Positions 57,512 through 64,000 of a stretch of 64,000 bases of DNA are shown one piece after another. Origin of the DNA: Callipepla californica brunnescens (lineage: Eukaryota; Chordata; Aves; Galliformes; Odontophoridae); contig JALIRH010000045.1 in NCBI GenBank assembly GCA_023055505.1, forward strand, positions 2,108,001 through 2,172,000, read 5' to 3'. The notes beneath the pieces were generated by a model. That model had not been told where the DNA came from and searched no databases. It saw only the letters and a list, made by a program, of their open reading frames with translations. Within the stretch, counting starts at the first letter, position 1. Every line of letters begins with the position of its first letter. The translations under genes and the position numbers were made by a program.

Positions 57512-57763
57512 TCACATCATGGGACCGCGGGACACGGCGTCCTGCGGGTGCGGCTGGTACCAGGCTCCGAAGCTGCTGATGTAGTTGCTGGGGGGCAGTG
57601 GGGGCCCTTTGCTCGGCACAGGGATGTCCCAGAGCGGGGGGATGCTGGGGGAGCAGGGGGACAATGAGGAGGAGGTGTGCAGGTGCTCCCCGTCGGGCGC
57701 GCTCGAGCCTTGCTTCATGATCTTCTTGTACTTGGAGCGCTTGTTCTGGAACCAGATCTTGAC
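57512..57763 (-). CDS. DLX4: DLX4 exon 3 (recognition helix and C-terminus)
   Basis: The acceptor is CTCCCCTGCAG on the minus strand. It starts [20 protein letters not shown], which holds homeodomain helix 3 with the invariant W48, F49 and N51. It continues through a serine-rich segment ([20 protein letters not shown]) to [12 protein letters not shown] and the stop TGA at 57514-57512. The SPPLWD-type box and the aromatic C-terminus are typical of DLX transactivation tails. It has 83 codons plus stop. Confidence 0.95.
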   Translation of the reverse strand, partial: VKIWFQNKRSKYKKIMKQGSSAPDGEHLHTSSSLSPCSPSIPPLWDIPVPSKGPPLPPSNYISSFGAWYQPHPQDAVSRGPMM

Positions 57764-60286
57764 CTGCAGGGGAGAGTGGGGTGAGTAGGGATGTGGGGAA
57801 GGCGGCACCGGGTGGGCAGTGTCCCACGATGGCCCCCCAGCTGCCGTTATTTTGCAGCCCTTGAGTCCCCCACCTACATGAGGGCCCACGGGATGGACCC
57901 AACCCTACGCGAGCCACTAGAGAATCCACTACGGGGAGCTGAAGGAGGAGACAGAAAGGGAAACAGAGAGAGCAGAGAGAAACTCAACAGCCTCCATCCC
58001 CGTGCGTCCCCATGTGTCCCCATATGTCCCCCAATCTGTGCCCCCTCCATCCCAACCTGGGCAGCGGAGCACTGCTGGGGCGCGGTGCGGTGGGGCCCGC
58101 AGTGCTGTGCTCGGGGTGGTGGCCCCACTCATTCCTCCCTGCAGTCCCCCCCGCGCTGCCGGCAGGTTCCCACTTGCCTCCTCTTCCCCGTCTTTATGAG
58201 CTCTCTTCGCCCCTGGCTCCGGGCTGCACCGCTGCCGCCTGCCTGTCTCTCCCCATCGCCTTCAAAAACCCACTCACCCCGTCCCGCGGCGCGGGGCCGC
58301 CCAACGCCGGGCACGGCTGGGCCAGCAGCCAGGCTCCGGGGCTGGGAAAGTCCCTCTGCCTCTGGGAGGTGCGAGTAGGGGCACCCCAAATCCCACCCGC
58401 AGGGCCCCAACGGCGCCGGCTGTGCGGCATGGCTCGGCACCGCTCCAACGCGCCCCGATCCCGAGTCACCCCCCCCCCAACACCACACCGTGGGGATGCT
58501 CCGGGTTTTGGGGTCGGGGGGCTCAGCCCTACCTGTGTCTGGGTGAGCCCCAGCTGGGCGGCCAGCTCGGCGCGCTCGGGCAGCGCCAGGTACTGGGTTT
58601 GCTGGAAGCGCTGGTTGAGGGCCTGCAGCTGCAGGCTGGAGTAAATGGTGCGGGGTTTGCGCAGCTTCTTGCCCTTGCCGTTGAGACGCAGCTCGCCGTT
58701 GGCCACCGGTGGGGGCTTGGTGGGTTCTTGGGGAGGGAGAGGAGAGGAGAGTCAGTGGGGGCAGGAGGGGGACCTCAGTGTTGTGGCTGTGCTGTCCCTA
58801 AGGGCTGTGCTGTCCCTAAGGGCTGTGCTGTCCATCAATGGGGCTGCGCTGTCGTTAATAGGGGCTGTGCTGGCCCTGGGGGCTGCCCTGCCCCATGGCT
58901 GGGGGGTTATGCTGTCCCTGAGGGCTGCCCTGCCCCATGGTTGGGGGGTTATGCTGTCCCTGGGGGCTGCCCTGCCCCATGGTTGGGGGGTTATGCTGTC
59001 CCTGGGGGCTGCCCTGCCCCATGGTTGGGGGGTTATGCTGTCCCTGGGGGCTGCCCTGCCCCATGGTTGGGGGGTTATGCTGTCCCTGGGGGCTGCCCTG
59101 CCCCATGGTTGGGGGGTTATGCTGTCCCTGGGGGTGCCCCATCCCTGGGCTCTGCTTGTGGAGGTGCTTTGCGAGGGGATCTGTGTCCGCTTCGCTACTT
59201 CATTCAGAAAAAAAACAACAAACCAAATAAAGCAGGATGAATGAGGCGGAGGAACGGGGCCGTTCATTCATTACCGTTCAATCCCCACAGTGGGAAGGTG
59301 ACAGGACCCCGTGCCACGCACACTGTGAGGGGTGGGGGGGTTGGCTCAGGGCCCCGTGAGGTGATGGAGGGCAGCGAGACCCCAATCTCCTGGGCTGCCC
59401 CATGCTGTGGGGTCTGTGCCACCTCCGGACCACCTCCTACCCCCGGTGGTGGCTCTGAGCATCCGAAGGTCTTTTGGGGACACGGTGGGGGCAGACGATG
59501 GTGACAGCGCAGTCCCTGCTCACAGAGAGACACTGGGAACCAGAAGTGCGTGCACAGCCCCCGCGGGGAAGGGCTCAGCTGAGTGCGGGTCCCCTCTGCT
59601 GTGAGTCCTGTGGGGGTGTGGGGTGGGTGGGGATGGAGCTTTGGGAGGGGGGGGGGTTCAGCTTTCAGCTTTGGGGGAAAACAGACAGCAATTGGGACCG
59701 AGGGGAGGAGCTGCGGGATCGGGGCTCTGCACCCCCCCGGGGGCTTCCCGCAGCCTCACACCCACCCATCGCCGTGCCTGCCCCCTCCCCCCCCCCCCCC
59801 CTTTTAGGGATCCCCCTCCCAACAGATGTCCGAACCCCCCCGCCCGGCCGCGCTGCCCACGGACAATCCCGGAGCGCTTCCGACGGCTGCGGGGCGGGGA
59901 GCGGCGGCGCCGCGGTGCCTCGACGGGGCGGGACGGGACAGCGATGGAAACAGGGATGGGAACGGCGATGGAACCGGGACCGGATCCCCCGCGGCCGCCT
60001 TACCTGCGTCCTGCAGCCCGGAGCCGTGGGCCAGCCCGGCCGGGGGATGCTGGGGCGGGTAGGGCAGGTAGGGGCCGCCGTGGGGCGGCGGGGGGGGACC
60101 GCCGGAGTACGGGTAGGAACCGGGCCGGCTGTAGGAGGCGAAGGGCGACGGGTCGTGCTGGGGGTGGCCGGCGGGGTGGAGGCCGTGCAGCGGGTAGTGC
60201 GGAGGAGAGGGGTGGCCGAGCTCCAGGAAAGAAGTTTTGGACGGGTCGGAGCCCAATAAGCTCTCGGTGACGGAGCTCATGGTCAT
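57512..60286 (-). CDS. DLX4: DLX4, distal-less homeobox 4 transcription factor
   Basis: This is a complete three-exon CDS on the minus strand: exon 1 60286-60004, exon 2 58726-58533, exon 3 57763-57512. It totals 729 nt and 242 aa. It is a nuclear homeodomain activator/repressor of the distal-less family, binding TAATT-type sites in craniofacial and placodal/epidermal programmes. The homeodomain is at about 115-175 and contains [20 protein letters not shown], then the recognition helix [15 protein letters not shown] chose DLX4 over DLX1-3/5/6 for the NQRFQQTQ and [13 protein letters not shown] residues and the C-terminus ...SFGAWYQPH...PMM, which matches DLX4. The N-terminus [20 protein letters not shown] resembles fish Dlx4. 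All splice sites are canonical and the phases join perfectly. DLX3, its usual convergent partner, is not in the window. Confidence 0.94.
57764..58532 (-). other. DLX4: DLX4 intron 2
   Basis: A 769-bp GC-rich intron with GTAGGG donor and CTGCAG acceptor. It splits the homeodomain between TQTQ and VKIWF, the position conserved in DLX genes. No repeat or regulatory motif stands out. Confidence 0.8.
58533..58726 (-). CDS. DLX4: DLX4 exon 2 (homeodomain helices 1-2)
   Basis: 194 nt: two bases completing Glu95 plus 64 codons. It encodes the linker (E)[19 protein letters not shown] and the first two homeodomain helices, with [20 protein letters not shown]. The minus-strand acceptor is TCCCCAAG and the donor GTAGGG. 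The NGKGKK basic arm just before the homeodomain is shared with other DLX proteins. Confidence 0.95.
58794..58867. repeat. Short GGGCTGTGCTGTCC tandem
   Basis: Three to five imperfect copies of an 18- to 30-bp GGGCTGTGCTGTCCNT unit, merging into the 42-bp minisatellite to its right. It looks like the ancestral or degenerate edge of that array. Confidence 0.7.
58868..59140. repeat. 42-bp minisatellite, six units
   Basis: Six near-identical tandem copies of a 42-bp unit contain GGGGGCTGCCCTGCCCCATG and GGGGGGTTATGCTGTCCCT. 42 is a multiple of three, so several frames read through it as a 14-residue repeat. That is an artefact, not a gene. It lies in DLX4 intron 1. Confidence 0.95.
60004..60286 (-). 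CDS. DLX4: DLX4 exon 1 (start codon and N-terminus)
   Basis: 283 nt, 94 codons plus one base. The start is the CAT at 60284-60286, giving [21 protein letters not shown] preferred it over upstream in-frame ATGs because DLX proteins begin with this MTM-type sequence and the upstream residues are Arg/Ala/Pro translations of GC-rich 5'UTR. The rest is rich in Pro, Gly, His and Tyr ([12 protein letters not shown], then [12 protein letters not shown]), as usual for DLX N-terminal activation regions. The donor GTAAGG follows at 60003. Confidence 0.94.
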
Positions 60287-60293
60287 GGCCGGG

Positions 60294-60318
60294 CCGAGCC
60301 GGGCCGGGCCGGGCCGGG
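60294..60318. repeat. (GGGCC)n pentanucleotide run
   Basis: Four to five GGGCC/GAGCC units immediately upstream of the DLX4 start codon, probably transcribed in the 5'UTR and GC-structured. Confidence 0.75.
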
Positions 60319-60480
60319 CAGCCCTCGGAGCCCGCAGCACCGCGCCCCGCAGCCCCCCCCGCCGGGCTCCGCGCTGCCGCACCGCGGCCCCGAGCCCGGG
60401 GGATCCCCTGCCCGCCCCGCCCCGCCCCCTGAGCCCCGCCCCGGGACGTCACTCCCACCCCCCACCCTCCGGGGGCAGCC

Positions 60481-62605
60481 CCCTGGATGCCCTCCCCTCG
60501 AGGGTATCCCCTCCGTGCACCCCGGGCGGGGAGATGGGAGGGGGGACACTGTGACCACCCCCTGGGTCCTGGAGCTCCCCGGGGGGGTCTTGTCCTCAAT
60601 GCGGGGTGCTGCTTTGCACCGGGACCCCCTCCTTAGAGGGGAGGAAAGGCGAAATGGCAGCGCAAGAGGGGATGTAGCCCCTTGGCCCTGGGACAAAGAG
60701 CAGCTGGGGTCACCGGTTTGGGGACATAGCGCAGATGGGAGAAGGTAGGGAGGTGGGCGCAGGATGGACAGACCCCGGCTGGAGGGACGGACACGGGATC
60801 TCACATCTCAGGCACCACTGAGCACCCCACAGCGATGCGTCTGGGGACATGGCAGCACAGAGCCGGGTGGTTCACATCAGCCACGAGTGCTCCTGGTCTC
60901 AGCACCGCCCCACGAGGGCTTTTTGCCTGGGAGGAGGTGGCAGCGGCCGGGGATGCTGGCAGGGAGGGTCCCCCATCCCCACCCTCCCATTAGACCATCT
61001 ACAAAACATGTTTCCATCTCGCCATCGCGACGGCTCTGAGTCACTCAGCAGCTCCGATATAAATAGCTGAGCTCCTCTCCAAGCCCTGGGCGCTCTGGGA
61101 CCCCACTGCTGCCCCAGGCTCTGAACCAAACAGCTCCTGCCCCCATCCCATCCTCCTCTGGCCTTCTGCCATCCGCCCCCATCCCGAGCTCAGGATTGTG
61201 CTCAGCACAGCCTGACCCATAGATCAGCCCCACTGGCACAGGCTCTGGGCTCTCTATAAGGAGCATGGACCCGGATGCAGTGCCCAGGGGAAGGGTGGGC
61301 TCGGGCCCACACGTGAGCCCTCAGGGTGGGCTCCTTGGTTGGGTGGGGGCTTCAAAGGATGAGGGGCCGTAGCCACCTCTCTGCTTGGATGTTTTAGGGA
61401 CAAAGGGGCCCTGGTGGCATTTTTTCCTCTTGGGGGACAAGAAGAGCTTTGCACGGCTGCACCCTGTGCTGGGTGCTGGCGTCCTCATGTGTGTTTTGGA
61501 ACATTATATGGCTCAGGGTGGAAGGAGAGCCAAGTTCCCCCTCGGGCGAGGATGCCCAAGTGGCATCCAGCCCCACTGCGCCCTATGGGGAACAGACGGG
61601 TCCCCCAAGGCGGGGGTCTCCCAGTGGGGCAGCACCAAAGCACAGCGGGCGCAGAGCCCAGTATCACACGAACAGGATTTGGGGTCAGGCACCCCACAGC
61701 TGCCCACCGGAGCGTCCTCAAACTCTGCGGTCTGTCTGTCCACGCAGAGCGGGCTCCCCCTTTGGGGCAGGGACCAACATCCCCCAAAACCCCACAGCCC
61801 CAGTGGCTCCGACACCTGCAGCGGGCACGTGGGGGCAGCCCCATCCCCACCACTGGGACCGCGAGGTGTGCGCAGCGCACACCTCCTGAGCGAGCTTTGG
61901 GGTTTTAGGAGAACCCGGTGCCAAAGCAAATACATCAAGTCAACTCAGATTAAATTAAAAAAATAAATCACAGCCGCGCTCGGGGCCAATTCCAAACCAC
62001 GGTGTCGGGGTTGGGAAGTGCTGACACACACCGGGACCTGCACGGTGGGGCAGGGGGAGCACGGCCACGTCCCTGCGTGGTCCCATCACTCGTGGAGGGG
62101 CTCTGCTGACCCTTGGGATGAGGGACGACCTCCCCTGGAATACCCTTCCAAGGAGAAGCGCGGAGTTCGGTGAATGCTGATGAAAGCAGGAAGGATGAAA
62201 GGGGTGCAGGGAGGGAGGGGTATGTGCGTATGAGGATGGAAGGGGGGTGGGGGGGGGGAAGAGCATGTGCCAGGTAACAAACCTCCGAGATCGCCCAGAT
62301 AAAGGGAGATCCCAGCAGCTGTAATTACGGCGCTGCAGAGATAGAGCGGCGCGGGGAAAGCCCGAAGCCAAGCGCAGGAGCTGCGGGTGAGCTGCAGCCC
62401 GGGGAGAAGTTAATAACACGCCGAACCAAGTGGGAGCAGACAGCCTGGCGTCTGCCCTCCCACACGCCATGCTGCCCTGCCGCCTCGCTAACGAACGCCG
62501 TGCTAATGAACCTCAGGCCCTGTGCCCTCCGAAGGCATCGCCGCGCTGATCCGGGCTTGGCCTTGGATTTAATTTACTTGGGGAGGGGGTAGGCAGGGGT
62601 GGGGA
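60481..62605. other. DLX4 upstream region
   Basis: I see no further coding exon. GC-rich unique sequence with A/T-richer islands makes up the interval. About 60990-61075 includes ATATAAATAGC, 61950-61975 an AAATTAAAAAAATAAA run, and 62280-62520 contains GATAA, TAATTAC and several TAA/TAAT cores. These could be regulatory elements of DLX4, but that is inference only. The long open frames here have unconvincing composition. Confidence 0.5.
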
Positions 62606-63080
62606 TATCACACCTGGTTGGGATGTGGGGATGTGGGGGTATGGGGACATGGGGACGTGGGAAACAAGGACATGGGGACACAGCAACATGAGGACATGAG
62701 GACACAGAGGCACAGGAACAGAGGGACATGGCAACACAGGGACACAGGAACATGGGGGTATAGGGACATGGGGACATGGGGACATGGGGACATGGGGACA
62801 TGGGAGTAGAGGGTCACAGGGACATGGGGATGTTGGGACAGGGGGACACAGGAACATGAGAACATGGGCACACAGAGGCATAGGGATACGGGGAAACAAG
62901 GACATGGGGACACAGAGACACAGGAACAGAGGGACATGGCAACACAGGGACACAGGAACGTGGGGGTATAGGGACACAAGGACATGGGGATATGGGGACA
63001 CAGAGACATGGGGACATGAAGGTACAGGGACACAAGGACATGGGGATATGGGGACATGGAAACACAGGGGCACAGGGAAC
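62605..63080. repeat. GGGACAY minisatellite (GGGACATG/GGGACACA variants)
   Basis: About 475 bp of tandem 6- to 8-bp units, mostly GGGGACAT and GGGACACA with GGAACA variants, arranged in higher-order groups of roughly 50-110 bp. The strand is G/A-rich with few pyrimidines. It lies about 2.3-2.8 kb upstream of DLX4. The Cys/Pro/Val/His-rich open frames on the minus strand come from this repeat. Confidence 0.95.
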
Positions 63081-64000
63081 AGGGTGGCTGCTTTCAGTGC
63101 GTTCCCCCTTTTCCCATCACAGATCCTCGCGGTGGATTTGGAGGCTTGGCAGCAGTGGTGCTCATCTGCCCCCAGCAGGGCACATCCGCAGACATGCCAC
63201 ACAGACGCCCACGGTGTTGAAAATGAGAGTTTTTTCCCTAAAATTTCAAAGCCAACCCCCCACTCCACCCCCACCCCCCATCCACCTCGGGGTAAGGGAG
63301 ACCCAGTGCCATTAATGAAGTGCCTGAGAGTAATTGGGGGGTAGTGTCACACACATCAGTGTGACACACACACACACCCCCAGTAGGGAGGTGAGGGTCT
63401 CAGCCCATCCCTGCAGCATTACATTGGGGGCACAGAGCACCCCCTGTGCCAGAGCCATTGCACCCCAATCCCTGGCCCCATATTCTCACAGCAGTGAGGA
63501 TCCCCGTGCTGACAGCTGCTTTCCTGTGAGCTGCAGCAGGAGCAGACATCAGGCCGTGCCCCATGCAAAGCCATCACCTGCATGCTCTGCCCACCCCCAG
63601 AGGGGCAGTGATGCTCTGTGTTTCCCATGCAGGGCCTGGAGGACAGGACCCGCTGATGCTCTGCACTGTGTGGTCGCTCCATGGCCCCAGTGGGGTATGT
63701 GGGTTTGCAGAGGTGCTGTCGGCTGGTGGGTGACCTCGTGTTCTTCTTAATTAACAGAGACAAAATGAGCGGTCGTGGGGATGGTTCTTCCCATACAGCT
63801 GATTCTGGTCTGCTTGGGGTCACACCCTGCAGCAGGTGAGGGGCTGTCCCCCAGCCCCCGAGCTGTGCCTGCAGCGCTCAGAGCCCTGGCCCTCATGGGC
63901 AGAGTGATGCTGAACATCGTTCAGCTCAACCCGGGCTCCAAGGAAAGGACGCCCAGCTTTGGGATGCAACCGTGAGCATCAGGCATCACCTCAGGCGTGT
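63081..64000. other. Right end of window, no gene recognised
   Basis: Unique sequence with a C/A-rich patch (63256-63284), CA microsatellite (63351-63377) and TAAT-type motifs at 63312-63336 and 63748-63755. A small open frame at about 63767-63838 begins MSGRGDGSS after a possible acceptor and ends near a GTGAGG. I recognise no protein in it, so I do not call an exon. Confidence 0.45.
63351..63377. repeat. (CA)n microsatellite
   Basis: An interrupted CA/GTGTGA run with about six uninterrupted CA units. Confidence 0.75.

Larger units (their letters stand above)
58727..60003 (-). other. DLX4: DLX4 intron 1
   Basis: A 1.28-kb intron with GTAAGG donor and CCCAAG acceptor. It holds a short CTAAGGGCTGTG repeat (about 58794-58855) and a 42-bp minisatellite (about 58868-59140). 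A simple AT-rich patch (59206-59240) and a C run (59786-59803) are also present. I recognise no other gene in it. Confidence 0.75.
59800..60480 (-). promoter_or_regulatory. DLX4: CpG-island promoter of DLX4
   Basis: A dense CpG/GC island covers DLX4 exon 1 and about 200 bp upstream. Upstream of the start codon are GC boxes (CCCCGCCCCGCCCCC type, about 60412-60441) and a CRE-like TGACGTC on the minus strand (60451-60445). A (GGGCC)n run (60294-60318) probably lies in the 5'UTR. There is no TATA box. The start site cannot be assigned, but initiation between about 60320 and 60410 would fit. Confidence 0.7.

Noticed and set aside
58422..59267. Open frames of 171-272 codons on both strands with 14-residue repeats
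   Set aside because: They are read-through of the 42-bp minisatellite and DLX4 intron 1, plus shadow frames of DLX4 exon 2.
61054..61064. ATATAAATAGC as a TATA box or MEF2 site
   Set aside because: It is about 770 bp upstream of the DLX4 start codon, outside the CpG island, and fits the MEF2 consensus imperfectly. No gene on the plus strand follows it.
62513..63274. 253-codon Cys/Pro/Val/His-rich open frame on the minus strand
   Set aside because: Produced by the GGGACAY minisatellite. There is no unique protein sequence.
63767..63838. Possible small exon beginning MSGRGDGSS after TTAACAG
   Set aside because: Looks superficially like a histone-type start but continues with no recognisable sequence and stops quickly. 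Too weak to call.

Overview
This is eukaryotic nuclear DNA, almost certainly from a bird. It carries several truncated CR1-type LINE fragments of the kind that litter avian genomes, and it is GC-rich with long homopolymers and minisatellites, as on avian microchromosomes. Both genes are clear vertebrate orthologues. A galliform such as chicken fits, but the species cannot be fixed from the sequence alone.

About 1.2-56.4 kb holds most of KANSL1 on the + strand. KANSL1 is the scaffold subunit of the NSL histone acetyltransferase complex (KAT8/MOF, WDR5, HCFC1, OGT, KANSL2/3, MCRS1, PHF20). A CpG island at about 1.2-3.1 kb contains the promoter and a probable non-coding exon 1, with a donor at 2011. 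Exon 2 (9303-10689) carries the start codon and 434 codons. A 28-kb intron follows, then eleven more coding exons between 39.1 and 56.4 kb. I placed every intron boundary by GT/AG, phase continuity and conserved protein sequence. The frame is open and continuous from exon 2 to exon 11 (2,642 nt). Exons 12 and 13 each seem to carry one extra G in a G-run, which breaks the frame, and the last exons (rest of the PEHE domain and C-terminus) are missing.

A 100-N gap (56872-56971) follows, inside a C-rich minisatellite. Beyond it, on the - strand, lies a complete three-exon DLX4 homeobox gene (57512-60286, 242 aa) with its own CpG-island promoter at about 59.8-60.5 kb. The two genes would converge 3' end to 3' end across the gap. 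In human they lie several megabases apart on 17q21, so the junction is either an avian arrangement or an assembly join. From 60.5 kb to the end is DLX4 upstream DNA with a GGGACA-type minisatellite and a few AT-rich homeodomain-like motifs. I see no further gene there.

The introns hold CR1 fragments, a 24-bp minisatellite (17.75-17.96 kb), a 0.6-kb homopurine/homopyrimidine tract (50.67-51.27 kb) and some AT-richer islands that could be conserved regulatory DNA. I found no wholly new system. The points most worth following up are the two frame-breaking G runs, the gap junction, the intact avian DLX4, the phase-neutral KANSL1 exon 9 and the promoter motif cluster.
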